From a virus, in IMG/VR virus record IMGVR_UViG_3300025849_000212, positions 1-24,600 of that record: a stretch of DNA of 24,600 nt; one strand, given 5' to 3'. The notes below the pieces were generated by a model. That model had not been told where the DNA came from and searched no databases. It saw only the letters and a program-made list of their open reading frames with translations. The position numbers and the translations under genes are program-made. This document shows, piece by piece, positions 17,001-22,944 of the stretch; position 1 is the first letter of the stretch, and each line of letters starts with the position of its first letter.

Positions 17001-17109
17001 TGCTGTTGTTGATAATGATCCTAAAGTAGGAAGTGTAATTGGTAAAGCAATTGGAACTAAAGACGATACAGAACGTGGCACAGTCCATGCTGTTGTAGGA
17101 AGAGTATAA
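8038..17109 (+). CDS. Giant virion fibre/structural protein, 3023 residues
   Basis: One uninterrupted frame of 9072 bases. Residues 1-40 (VNIGVEGNDGTGDSIRESFR, then KVNENFQELY) match an N-terminal module also found in the gene at 18031, probably for attachment to the tail or baseplate. About 184-255, 560-631 and 2039-2117 are similar HGL-type modules (DHGLKDGNIIQF, AHNLVNGNKILL) of the FCCH-like kind seen in phage tail proteins. Four Cys-Arg-Asp repeats lie near 461, 904, 1051 and 1212. About 780-815 (YPIRLPNNVSLKGDEFRRVI) and 1400-1450 (DATIVRNVTVQGHGGFMCVL) look like a right-handed beta-helix core. The end (about 2898 on, ATYADLAEYYEGD) is a terminal domain seen in marine phage fibres, possibly a trimerisation or chaperone domain. 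Composition is rich in Thr, Ala, Asn and Gly. Host adhesion is a likely role. GGAG 8028-8031 supports the start. Confidence 0.9.
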   Translation: MAKQDVNIGVEGNDGTGDSIRESFRKVNENFQELYAVFGQGGQIGFTTLGDTPDTLEGGKIVTTNSAGTAIIYSTIGSDTDLGNQTDSVTVDTTSVPGKIILSTTFSAIVDDNVAPSFGAHVDGSGFALAGVAITESAANSLNNQPGKTTNYTIDDLVITRGYADRRYITSGLPIRIAAEPATNTQYVKTISSYVDGNLFINGHGFDSGANGTAFIFQAEDTDPTNLVSGTTYYIRYATDDQLSVFATSEQAVTESASEAAANKISVSGTISATDTHTITDAGFDSTLEGNFLKDVGMPRESIVRRQGDNMAGDLFLSDHPGDLKGQGAPNGPEDLQAATKFYVDNTAYSSPEVLSVSTIGDDTMQGVPNGKEGTSDIYAFRTINAAARRAEELIKTAPEEPGPYFQTLAHTTGGTTTDCVVDTQGVENGVAPITNATLKLNKDFLIAETSAYIRFTYPDFTYNVDTCKRDLGLIIDSLRIDANRGNNANSLTRTAAERYYSSVSGRIAITTQIKQTKDSFRFLGELINDAVLQNAKLNTKPLLSTNAGLTAYDGTNPAQAQTQSDHGLKDGNIIQFFDVSGGQASINGEFIYVKVINATTIELFADSALTIPFDNQAFGSYGGVGSFGLRYQTKFQQDTTGTQVSDGIGGGAEPNTAAGIANNVVLLNNIIENGIDVGADIVYGSRYFLTVDNNSSGFIDQTNPDNVDALPGKVIKGKRSGAVGRIITFSQTTNETTFFMQLLEPKEFDATQDNATQAPGEELEMGNFVKAKQVTIRVESGIYEEDYPIRLPNNVSLKGDEFRRVIIRPKNRVSQSKWAQTYFYRDREFDGNTLLTTGTPFTNQSGEVTGFFGFNYLTTNTRAINVGSNVSNLGKYNKAASIIKSNKEFIIDEVIAFINATFVNTGFSYDEAKCRRDSAIILEGAGFDIAFGTNYNAVTNGLAYQRANSAYVLSDQFNATIGAITFLRDAAQTLATNGGGDATTNTRLLAYFNEIIDIATNGVVSTDTSADALVFPVPGALPTTDANDAALHLQANRDFLAAEVVAFVNANTPPVGYNQAKCLRDAKYLVDALTYDILYGGNYASRIVAESYFEGAVAQLPVAQQAKTVNSYTHISTVIGNVVQGVSVTPTTGNTEVQDTSNANATATEATQLDTLITIVTDVITANGIGGLPAEVMPVVTNESATEQAAKAAIDAGAAATINNVITYIDSNFLNFTYNEVKCRRDTGYIIDGVIKDLQRGGREFALQNQGEYFSAYVGGGFAGQENETAAAIGHISTLAAQLIAGTAPTKSAGTQFDPDISQGAATTTWASGVRYTQGDFVVRGTGGGARYYRTTTTHTSSAGDEVVEIGTGNTILTDEKWIEVTRDVSIVGQLIDIVQYPLENPSLFNPPKRNDEMDVFLMDDATIVRNVTVQGHGGFMCVLDPDGQVLTKSPYIQTASSFSKSLNKKTFAGGMYVDAYCGNIPMRIIGNSGNSTDISISGGNVTLNAFAIGVESLDVGGEPQGLKLRLPQLPAPFYFEGIRYQVNAISNYDSGTGRAILYLDPNSNGGTGYTKTGTDLPGAVGHDVNDTVQDIFLQTAGNRSILGNDFTQINDLGYGLVTNNGAFSEMVSMFTYYTHAAYYAANGSEIRSLNGSNGYGNFGLVAEGADPNEIPDQVVTARDTNQSVKAFTYSTGGFTNALADTSFTAYDFRQRPLKNSFVYIDHPTKGPLNYKITNISNLSTPDNDGVSGAGGAPVATGINALDVTIGGGNGFTGTPPSGSGVFTNILQKSATGTGTGARFNVTMVSGVPTITLANSGSSFAINDDIVISGADIGGVDATNDLTVKVSLVYNTTAGTFSNDIYRLTIQEAASNNDFFPDLQEALAHDSLVEYRHGETLIFDGVNSQNITERPSTAINFDESDLTTYRSTGFTAKDDQNLALTSTQIKAVFDTDFKYVSITLDPLQKSTNASLVGGTGTMGAATTDTYLSINELAAADAIRVVQDSTDALGQTIKNPGDVGYTGGMIFTYGSRTLQIIEYGAVYTGTISTLTVDGGTNEVTINTSTAHNLVNGNKILLTGLEGTTQLNGLEKWVGDATSNEFVLYDDAGQTTATDGSTFGTYVGGTGTFTKTDTPYYIKTQAITANDVTGNTNNDIGTISTARNVYAGVINGTTAEITIAISLLRATGHDFTEIGTGGFNTSNYPNVLLGEPIGGASSKAGYYTDADNAASSQVWERRKGRVFFITSDNDGFFRVGKYFVVDQSTGSITFAGEVGISRAASLGFKEGVTIDEFSNDELFTDLSDTAVPTEKAIANYVSRRLGHDTTAQLTGSNRIAPGFMALNGSSAMEASMDMSSNKITNLLDPTDANDAVTKDFLDQAVSAYDEITDLRNFTNHSVSPANTFKQLIAPSGVRKIVVEPESSTLYDPTSANKALTGAGGATGTLIAREARFDKVLNQNVVILTYTPGATDFGSGGSVVQTSPSVSSAILEAPIDEIVNAVESTASDINLTVTRGVSNTEWDLQIEPQAIINADVNNSAAIAQSKLNMNAATTRSDATGITQADLGLASFDDDDFTVTDGWVTIKANEIDLADLPVLTQYQIFGRTTNSSGSPQIDTYANVIDKGLGLADGDFGSALAYGNPVNDPGQALIKTGAGAYSVSEIAYNNEATSIAKRDNNGSLQATSFIVGGSATNVVLSESANTLTFSTPEGGTILTSIGSSKPSIETGGAINVGDIPSVVESQFHKDSPYGTVGGAGGSTTETSSIAARWMYTSFIEAANEKDATGTGIGLGSNTGFAAGGADIITFVTGGTVRGKISSVGFTGNVVGDVTGTATNANNINVDEKNDNVNYQLLFSANNGAGYQRPYIDTNNGHAMYNPSTHTLTVGNISTGAATTTGTITGRWSLTASSRFEATYADLAEYYEGDTEYAVGTVLVFGGDKEVTQSTEHRSTRVAGVVSDQSAYTMNQECQGIKTLTALQGKVPVNVIGAVAKGDMLVASSIPGYAVVDNDPKVGSVIGKAIGTKDDTERGTVHAVVGRV
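9400..11790 (+). repeat. Four divergent Y-x-x-x-x-C-x-R-D protein repeats within the giant fibre gene
   Basis: Protein-level repeats: FTYNVDTCKRDLGLIIDSLR (residue about 460), FSYDEAKCRRDSAIILEGAG (about 908), VGYNQAKCLRDAKYLVDALT (about 1055) and FTYNEVKCRRDTGYIIDGVI (about 1216). Each carries Tyr, Cys, Arg-Asp, then a hydrophobic helix, an Asp and a Gly-rich turn with a basic or Asn residue. They contain some of the few cysteines of the protein. Upstream of each, an N- or D-rich phrase leads into IxFINA- or TYIDSNF-like text, so the true unit is longer, roughly 60-80 residues. Confidence 0.7.
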
Positions 17110-17116
17110 TGAATAA

Positions 17117-17124
17117 AATAAATA
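17117..17124 (+). promoter_or_regulatory. Late promoter AATAAATA
   Basis: AATAAATA, followed by CATATA, sits in the 33-base gap between the giant gene and the next fibre gene. Predicted start is near 17130, just before GAGG at 17133-17136, giving a very short leader of about 13 bases to the ATG at 17143. Confidence 0.5.
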
Positions 17125-17142
17125 CATATAGCGAGGAACAAA

Positions 17143-18018
17143 ATGGCCAATAGATATCCTTTAGTAGTCGATACATCCGACAATAATCAAATTAAAGAAA
17201 TACCCAACGGTGATAACTTATTGCTTACTGGTAATAGTATTACAGGAGTTGTAGATATTACAGCTAGTGGAAATATTAGTGCAGCAAGCGTTGTTATGTC
17301 AGGTACACTTACATATCAAGGTAATCCTTTAGCTAACATTGCTACAACAGCAGCATATAGTGATTTAACTGGAGTACCAACAAACGTAAGTCAATTTACA
17401 AACGATGCAAATTATAGATCAAATGGTGATAATATAAGTGTGTTTACTAATGATGCAGGATACTTAACAACTGTATCATTTAATGATTTAACCGGCAAAC
17501 CTACAACACTAGGTGGTTACGGTATTATAGATGCAGCAAGTAGTGTACAAGGTTCGTTAGCAACATCGGCACTACAGCCTGGAGCAAATATTTCAACACT
17601 AAACAACGACAGTGGATTTGTTACACTTACACAATTAACTGACGGAACTGTTACTGTAGATGTAAACAACTCTGGCGACTTAGTTGGTAGTGTGTTTGCA
17701 GACGATTCAACTGTAATGATTGATAGTATGCTTGGTGCTGTAAACTTAGACGGAACCATAAGAGGTAATGTTGTTCCTAATACTAATCAACACAATACAT
17801 GGGACTTAGGTAGTAACACAGTAAGATTTAAAGATGCATATTTTGCAGGAACAATCTCAGCAACAGTACTAAGTGGTGGAATTGTTGCAACAACAGCATC
17901 AGCACCAACAGCAAATGCTGATCCTGGTGACACAGGCGAAATAAGATATGACGACAACTACTTATATATAAAAACAGCATCTGGATGGAAACGTACAGCA
18001 CTAAGCGGAATAGTATAA
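17143..18018 (+). CDS. Tail-fibre-like protein with DLTGxP and NDAGY repeats
   Basis: A 291-residue structural protein. The N-terminus (NRYPLVVDTSDNNQIKEIPN, then GDNLLLTGNSI) is a module common to marine phage fibres. The middle has the widespread tail-fibre repeats: YSDLTGVPTNVSQFTNDANY (about 66-85), SVFTNDAGYLTTVSFNDLTG (about 93-112) and KPTTLGGYGIIDA. The C-terminal part has TWDLGSNTVRFKDAYFAGTI, a phrase typical of fibre shafts, and ends TGEIRYDDNYLYIKTASGWK to ALSGIV, a small terminal domain. Together this indicates a trimeric beta-rich fibre. The ribosome binding site is GAGG at 17133-17136. It lies in tandem with the giant fibre gene upstream and another fibre gene 12 bases downstream. 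Confidence 0.82.
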   Translation: MANRYPLVVDTSDNNQIKEIPNGDNLLLTGNSITGVVDITASGNISAASVVMSGTLTYQGNPLANIATTAAYSDLTGVPTNVSQFTNDANYRSNGDNISVFTNDAGYLTTVSFNDLTGKPTTLGGYGIIDAASSVQGSLATSALQPGANISTLNNDSGFVTLTQLTDGTVTVDVNNSGDLVGSVFADDSTVMIDSMLGAVNLDGTIRGNVVPNTNQHNTWDLGSNTVRFKDAYFAGTISATVLSGGIVATTASAPTANADPGDTGEIRYDDNYLYIKTASGWKRTALSGIV

Positions 18019-18030
18019 CGGAGATAACAA

Positions 18031-18729
18031 ATGGCAATAACTAGAATAAATGTAGGAACACTAGCAAACGATGGAACAGGCGATGACCTAAGACAAGCGT
18101 TTGTTAAAGTCAACAACAACTTTGATGATCTGGATGCTAGAACAGAAGGACAAGCAACAGCTGACAATTTAGGTTCAGGTACTGGAATATTTTATTCTAA
18201 AGAAGCTGGTGTTATAGGATTAAAAAGTTTAGTTTCCGGAACAAACATTGAAATAACCAACGACGCAGATACTGTTACAATTAGCAATAACGGAACTATT
18301 ATACTACAAGGTTCAACTGGCACAGGATCTATAGCAGGTGCAAGTAGAACACTACTAATAAATGGCGGAGATAATATTACTACTAACGCATCAAGTAATA
18401 GTATTACAGTCAATATTGATCCTGCGGGATTAGTAGTAAGTGACACAGCACCTCAACTAGGTGGCCCACTTAATGCAGACGGTAATAATATAGTAGCCGT
18501 AGGAACTATTACAGCAACTCAGATCAACGGTGCACATACAGGAACTATTGATGGCGTAAACTTTACAACTTTCTATAATAGCTTAGGCAACGCTTTAGGA
18601 TTTGATTACGGTTCAATAATAGTAAACGTAACCAATGCGTTAGACTTTTTTGTATCACAACAATCAATAAATTATGGAACAATAGCTTCGCCAGGCGGCA
18701 CAGGCTCAGACTTTGGAGCAATAGTATAG
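18031..18729 (+). CDS. Fibre protein sharing the attachment module of the giant protein
   Basis: A 232-residue protein. Its start, RINVGTLANDGTGDDLRQAF then VKVNNNFDDLDA, aligns with the start of the 3023-residue protein (shared pattern: NVG, NDGTGD, LR or IR, xxF, KVN, NF, x-x-L), so both probably dock on the same site. The rest is beta-rich with phrases of fibre shafts (GSGTGIFYSKEAGVIGLKSL, TNIEITNDADTVTISNNGTI, PQLGGPLNADGNNIVAVGTI). The last 55 residues repeat F/Y-D/N-Y/F-G-S/T/A-I: FDYGSI, INYGTI and the terminal DFGAIV. CGGAG at 18019-18023 is the ribosome binding site; it follows the preceding fibre gene by 12 bases without its own late promoter motif. Confidence 0.8.
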   Translation: MAITRINVGTLANDGTGDDLRQAFVKVNNNFDDLDARTEGQATADNLGSGTGIFYSKEAGVIGLKSLVSGTNIEITNDADTVTISNNGTIILQGSTGTGSIAGASRTLLINGGDNITTNASSNSITVNIDPAGLVVSDTAPQLGGPLNADGNNIVAVGTITATQINGAHTGTIDGVNFTTFYNSLGNALGFDYGSIIVNVTNALDFFVSQQSINYGTIASPGGTGSDFGAIV

Positions 18730-18730
18730 C

Positions 18731-18738
18731 GATAAATA
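18731..18738 (+). promoter_or_regulatory. T4-type late promoter GATAAATA
   Basis: GATAAATATG begins one base after the stop codon of the preceding fibre gene and is identical over ten bases to the motif at 7991. Predicted start is about 18744. AAGGA at 18747-18751 is the ribosome binding site for the ATG at 18760. Confidence 0.7.
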
Positions 18739-18759
18739 TGCTATATAAGGAAATAATAT

Positions 18760-21576
18760 ATGGCAAACTATTGGAATAAAAATTCAGGTGACGTACTTCT
18801 TACACTAGAAGAGCAAGTAACTATTGCACCGTTTCAGTTACCATTATCAGAATCTAATGCAACTGTTCAAATTATTAGCGGTAAATTACCTGGCGGCTTA
18901 TATTTAGACGGTACTTCTTTGAGAGGCACACCAAGAGAAGTTTCTAAAGAAACTACAAGTACATTTGTTTTACGTGCAACATATAATAATCAAATAAGTG
19001 ATAGAACTTTTAAGATTGTTGTATTAGGAGCAGACAATCCTCAATGGCAAACACCAGCAGGACAATTAGCATTAGGAAATAACAATACATATTTTATCTT
19101 AGATAGTGCGCCTATTGATTTTCAACTACAAGTAATTGATACTGATACCGAGGCAGGACAAGTATTAGATTATTTTATAGGAAGTAGAGGAGGTACACTA
19201 CCTCCGGGAATAAAACTAACATCAGATGGACGACTAGTAGGAATAGTTGATCCAATACGAGCAATTGAGCTTTCTACAGCAACAGGTAAGTTTGATGAAG
19301 TTGGATACGATCAGGATGCAAAAGCTGGATTTGATTGGAGTGTTCCAGACAATAACGGATTTGATAGTTTTTATTATGATATTACTACTTACGATTTAAG
19401 TACTCCAACTAAGTCTCCAAAAAAATTAAATCGTTACTATGAATTTACTGTAAGTGTTAGTGACGGCGATTCAATTGCTGATCGTACTTTTACAATTTAT
19501 GTAGTTGGTGACGATTTCCTTCGTTCAGACAATACAATTATGCAAGTTGGCACTGGAACATTCCAAGCAGACATAACACATATTAGAGTACCAATATGGA
19601 TTACTCCAGGCGACTTTGGATATAGGCGTGCAAATAACTATGTAACTCTTATATTAGATATAATTGATCCAAACACACTAAGTGGTGTTGTTAGTTATTA
19701 TTTAAAAGCAACAAATGATGACAATACACCTAGTATACTTCCTCCAGGATTAGAACTAGATGCAACCACAGGAGAAATTGCAGGGCGTGTACCTTATCAG
19801 CCAGCTGTTACAAAAGAATATAACTTTACTATTGCAGCACAGCGTATAGGTTATGATGTTGACAGAGTACAACTTTTAAAATATGCATTTGAGCAAACTA
19901 ACCAAGGGCTATCACAAATTAAAATTAACAAGTTTGATCCCCAATATTTAGAACAAGTACCCGGAAGAGAGTTTACATACCAAGGAAGAACATACCAAGT
20001 ACTAAATGTATTATCAACAGTTAGCACAGAATATGATATATTAAATCTAACAACTCCGTTGCTAGATACTATACCTAAAGCAGCACCAGTAAATCTAGGT
20101 ACTATAACATTATCAGGTCAGGAAGTAGCTACAAGTAAAAAGAAATTTAGTATAAAACTATTAGGTGAAATTGATAGTACAATCAAATGGAATACACTAG
20201 CAGACTTTGGAGACTTTAGTGCAAACTATATTAGTACACTTTCAGTAAGTGCTACTACTTCAGTACCTAATGGAACTTTACTTTATACAATTAAATCAGG
20301 ACAATTACCTCCCGGACTGTCTTTATCATTAGACGGAGAAATAATTGGTAAGGTAACTAGTTTTGGACAAGTTGGAAATCCAGGGTTAACAATTTTTGAT
20401 TCAGGAACTTTCAAATTAGATCAAAACGCTACTAGGTTTGATAGAACATATAAATTTACTATTACAGCACAAGACCAATTTGGATTTAGTGCAATTGATA
20501 GAGAATTTACTATTACCCTTGCAGATCCTGATAACAAATTATACAGCAACTTATATATGGCACCGATGATGACTCCGGAAAAACGTAGGAGTTATGCTGA
20601 TATTATTAATAACAGTGCTATTTTTACACCTGAAACATTATATCGACCTAATGATCCTAACTTTGGATTACAAAGTACTATTAAAATGTTACTATATCCA
20701 GGAATTGAATCAAAACATATAAGAGAATTTGTAGGTAGTCTATCACAAAATGCAAAACGCAAACGCTACCATTTAGGAAAAATAAAAACAGCAGTTGCTA
20801 AAAATCCTGGTACGCAAAACATAATATATGAAATAGTTTATTTAGAAGTTATAGATCCTCAAGTATCACAAAAACCTATAAAAACTAAAAAGAAAATTAA
20901 GATAGCAAATAAAGATAAAATATTAATAAACAGTACTAAGTATACAACAACTAACGATTTATACGATAACGATCTTTATAAACTTTCAATAGGAACTAGA
21001 GAAACTACTGATGTAGTATATAAATTTGGTGATGATTTAAAAGTTAAAAAACGTGATAGTATTTTTGTTAAATCACAAAATATCACAACAAATGATATCC
21101 CTATTAGAGTAGCACCTGACTTTGATGTATTAAGTAGATCTAGCTATCCTTTAGCTATACCATTTACTCCAGGAGTATTAGTAAGTCGTAAACTAAGACC
21201 AGATCCGGAAAATACTGTTACAGTAGACTTACAAGCTATAACTGTAGACGGTTCACAAGACACAACTAGATACAATAGTTCAACTGATCATATTAAAGAC
21301 AATATTAAAGCAATAGGTGAAACTGAAAAGAACTTTATGCCGTTATGGATGAGAAGTAGCCAAGTTAATCAAATAGCTGAATTAGGTATGGTAGATGCAA
21401 TACCGTTGTGTTATTGTAAACCAGGTACAAGTGCAACTGTAGCTAATAAACTAAATCTAGAAAACATAGACTTTTCTGTGTTTGACTTTGATATAGACCG
21501 GGTATTAATTGATAGTTCACAAGGCGTAGCAGACGAACAATATATAGTATTCGCAAATTACGAATACAACGTATAA
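18760..21576 (+). CDS. Virion structural protein with Ig-like (He_PIG) repeats
   Basis: A 938-residue protein. Four copies of the putative Ig-like signature L-P-P-G-L-x-L-x-x-x-G-x-I-x-G are visible: SGKLPGGLYLDGTSLRGTP (about 39-57), GTLPPGIKLTSDGRLVG (about 145-161), SILPPGLELDATTGEIAG (about 326-343) and SGQLPPGLSLSLDGEIIG (about 512-529). Each is followed by a strand ending in F-x-I/V (RTFKIVV, RTFTIYV, YNFTIAA, REFTITL), as in He_PIG/cadherin-like domains. The last 330 residues differ: PEKRRSYADI, RPNDPNFGLQSTIKMLLYPG, a basic segment and YEIVYLEVIDP, a conserved-looking domain of marine T4-like phages. The length suggests an elongated virion protein, either fibre or baseplate decoration. 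Late promoter and AAGGA upstream support late expression. Confidence 0.82.
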   Translation: MANYWNKNSGDVLLTLEEQVTIAPFQLPLSESNATVQIISGKLPGGLYLDGTSLRGTPREVSKETTSTFVLRATYNNQISDRTFKIVVLGADNPQWQTPAGQLALGNNNTYFILDSAPIDFQLQVIDTDTEAGQVLDYFIGSRGGTLPPGIKLTSDGRLVGIVDPIRAIELSTATGKFDEVGYDQDAKAGFDWSVPDNNGFDSFYYDITTYDLSTPTKSPKKLNRYYEFTVSVSDGDSIADRTFTIYVVGDDFLRSDNTIMQVGTGTFQADITHIRVPIWITPGDFGYRRANNYVTLILDIIDPNTLSGVVSYYLKATNDDNTPSILPPGLELDATTGEIAGRVPYQPAVTKEYNFTIAAQRIGYDVDRVQLLKYAFEQTNQGLSQIKINKFDPQYLEQVPGREFTYQGRTYQVLNVLSTVSTEYDILNLTTPLLDTIPKAAPVNLGTITLSGQEVATSKKKFSIKLLGEIDSTIKWNTLADFGDFSANYISTLSVSATTSVPNGTLLYTIKSGQLPPGLSLSLDGEIIGKVTSFGQVGNPGLTIFDSGTFKLDQNATRFDRTYKFTITAQDQFGFSAIDREFTITLADPDNKLYSNLYMAPMMTPEKRRSYADIINNSAIFTPETLYRPNDPNFGLQSTIKMLLYPGIESKHIREFVGSLSQNAKRKRYHLGKIKTAVAKNPGTQNIIYEIVYLEVIDPQVSQKPIKTKKKIKIANKDKILINSTKYTTTNDLYDNDLYKLSIGTRETTDVVYKFGDDLKVKKRDSIFVKSQNITTNDIPIRVAPDFDVLSRSSYPLAIPFTPGVLVSRKLRPDPENTVTVDLQAITVDGSQDTTRYNSSTDHIKDNIKAIGETEKNFMPLWMRSSQVNQIAELGMVDAIPLCYCKPGTSATVANKLNLENIDFSVFDFDIDRVLIDSSQGVADEQYIVFANYEYNV

Positions 21577-21580
21577 CAAT

Positions 21581-21588
21581 GATAAATA
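21581..21588 (+). promoter_or_regulatory. T4-type late promoter GATAAATA
   Basis: GATAAATA occurs five bases after the stop of the preceding gene. Predicted start is about 21594, immediately before AGGAG at 21595-21599, so the leader would be only about 14 bases. The match to the motifs at 1195, 7991 and 18731 is exact over eight bases. Confidence 0.65.
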
Positions 21589-21607
21589 TAATGCAGGAGA
21601 AATAAAT

Positions 21608-22165
21608 ATGGCCAGTACAATTACAACAGTAGGGTTTGATGAAACTTACCCAGTAGCAGGACAAGATAACGATAGTCAAGGCTTTCGTACAAACTTTACA
21701 GTTACAAAAACAGGTTTAGAAACAGCAGCAACTGAAATTACAGCATTACAAAGTAGTACAGCAAAATTAAATGCTGACAATGATTTCAACGGTAGTAAAA
21801 TACAAGAAGCAGAAATGATTGCAAATACTGAAACAGTGTATGCAAACGGGGCAGTTGGAACATCACAAAACATCAGTTGGGGATTTGGCCATTACCAGAC
21901 TGTACAAGTTACCGGTGATGTTACACTAACTATTTCAGATCTTCCTGTAAGCGGTAAACTAGGTAAAATGCGTTTAGAGATAACAGCAAATGATGTAGCT
22001 AGAACAGTTATTTTTGCAGGTGAAGGCGGAGCAACTATGAAAACTGATGCAAACTTTCCTAACCCATTTATAGTTACAAGTTCAGCAAATCCTATGATAA
22101 TCGACTTTTGGACAACTAACGGTGGCGTTTCTCTGTTTGCACAAAGTCATGGTGTATTTACTTAA
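21608..22165 (+). CDS. Small virion/fibre protein with the YPVAGQDNDSQGFR module
   Basis: A 185-residue protein. Its start, VGFDETYPVAGQDNDSQGFR then TNFTVTKTGLETAATEITAL, is a conserved opening of marine myovirus structural proteins; the order (Asp-rich loop, Gly-Phe-Arg, Asn-Phe, then a helix) is analogous to the NDGTGDxxRxxF module of the other fibres, though not clearly homologous. The second half is beta-rich (TVQVTGDVTLTISDLPVSGK, LGKMRLEITANDVARTVIFA) and ends SLFAQSHGVFT. AGGAG at 21595-21599 fits the start. The next gene begins at the last base of its stop codon (TAATG). Probably part of the tail fibre or baseplate set. Confidence 0.8.
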   Translation: MASTITTVGFDETYPVAGQDNDSQGFRTNFTVTKTGLETAATEITALQSSTAKLNADNDFNGSKIQEAEMIANTETVYANGAVGTSQNISWGFGHYQTVQVTGDVTLTISDLPVSGKLGKMRLEITANDVARTVIFAGEGGATMKTDANFPNPFIVTSSANPMIIDFWTTNGGVSLFAQSHGVFT

Positions 22166-22404
22166 TGTTCAATCCTTTAGTTGACAGCTTTAAAGATTTA
22201 AAAGATAACGAAATAGAAAATAAGATTGTAGAACTACAACGTAAATATTTTCAAGCAGGTGCTAATCCGCAACTACAACAGCAAGTCCAAGCTATATTAG
22301 AAATGTACAAGCTAGAAATGCAAGAACGCAGAGCTAAAAGTTTAGAAAAACAAAAGCAAGATAATGGCGATAATTCTCTTGACAATCTTATAAACATCAG
22401 TTAA
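22165..22404 (+). CDS. Small coiled-coil protein of unknown function
   Basis: A 79-residue, strongly helical protein (FKDLKDNEIENKIVELQRKY, then QLQQQVQAILEMYKLEMQER, ending SLDNLINIS). Its ATG overlaps the preceding stop as TAATG at 22163-22167, so it is translated by coupling with the virion gene. It may be an assembly or chaperone-like factor for that virion protein, an inference from linkage only. Its 3' end carries the -35 and -10 boxes of the next transcription unit, with the TAA stop at 22402-22404 forming the first bases of the -10. Confidence 0.72.
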   Translation: MFNPLVDSFKDLKDNEIENKIVELQRKYFQAGANPQLQQQVQAILEMYKLEMQERRAKSLEKQKQDNGDNSLDNLINIS

Positions 22405-22407
22405 AAT
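22379..22407 (+). promoter_or_regulatory. Sigma70 promoter for the DnaE-like gene
   Basis: TTGACA at 22379-22384 and TAAAAT at 22402-22407, with a 17-base spacer: perfect -35 and five of six -10 bases. The ATG at 22414 comes six bases after the -10 box, so transcription is expected to start at or next to the start codon. The promoter lies wholly within or at the end of the preceding coding region. Confidence 0.75.
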
Positions 22408-22413
22408 ACATGT

Positions 22414-22944
22414 ATGCTAATGAAAACAGACTCTCTCGGTATCCCACGATTTACAAATAAAGATCTAGTTGATATGATCTATTCAGGTCATGCGGATAAG
22501 GTGCATATAGTATTATGCGATGCAAACGACGATGTAGATAAGTTTAATGAAGCATGCGAAGAACAAGGACTTGGCAAACTACAAAAGTATATTCCATTAG
22601 ATGTAGACCAAAAGACTTTTGACGGTGTTTGCCAAAGTGAATGGTTTATGCCTGATGCTTACAAAGACATTAATGTATACGAATATGTACTAGGTAAAGC
22701 AGAAACACCTTGCCCAGAACATGTACAAAATCGTATATGGGAAGAATTAGATGCTTTTAAAGAACGTGATATGCACAACTTATTACGCTATATGATCTAT
22801 CTTGTAGACTTTATGCGTGAGAATGATATTGTATGGGGTGTAGGTAGAGGATCAAGTGTAGCAAGTTATGTGCTATATTTGATAGGTGTACATAAGATAG
22901 ATTCAATCCAATATGACCTGGATTGGAGAGAGTTCTTGAGATAA
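22414..22944 (+). CDS. Short protein with a DnaE (DNA polymerase III alpha) palm-entry segment
   Basis: A 176-residue protein. Its C-terminal third, MRENDIVWGVGRGSSVASYV then LYLIGVHKIDSIQYDLDWRE and FLR (about 134-176), matches the bacterial Pol III alpha signature G-x-G-R-G-S-S/A-x-x-S-x-V-x-Y-x-x-G-I-x-x-I-D, followed by Y-D-L and the E-R-F-L region. In full DnaE the catalytic P-D-x-D-x-D-F comes just after, but here the protein ends at that point. The following 28 bases hold a ribosome binding site, not a frameshifted continuation, so it is a short protein, not an interrupted one. It cannot polymerise by itself. The N-terminal part (about 1-110) is not a recognisable PHP domain. No Shine-Dalgarno is present; ATG 22414 or 22420 could be the start. 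It may be a regulator or decoy of replication, or a relic. Confidence 0.72.
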   Translation: MLMKTDSLGIPRFTNKDLVDMIYSGHADKVHIVLCDANDDVDKFNEACEEQGLGKLQKYIPLDVDQKTFDGVCQSEWFMPDAYKDINVYEYVLGKAETPCPEHVQNRIWEELDAFKERDMHNLLRYMIYLVDFMRENDIVWGVGRGSSVASYVLYLIGVHKIDSIQYDLDWREFLR

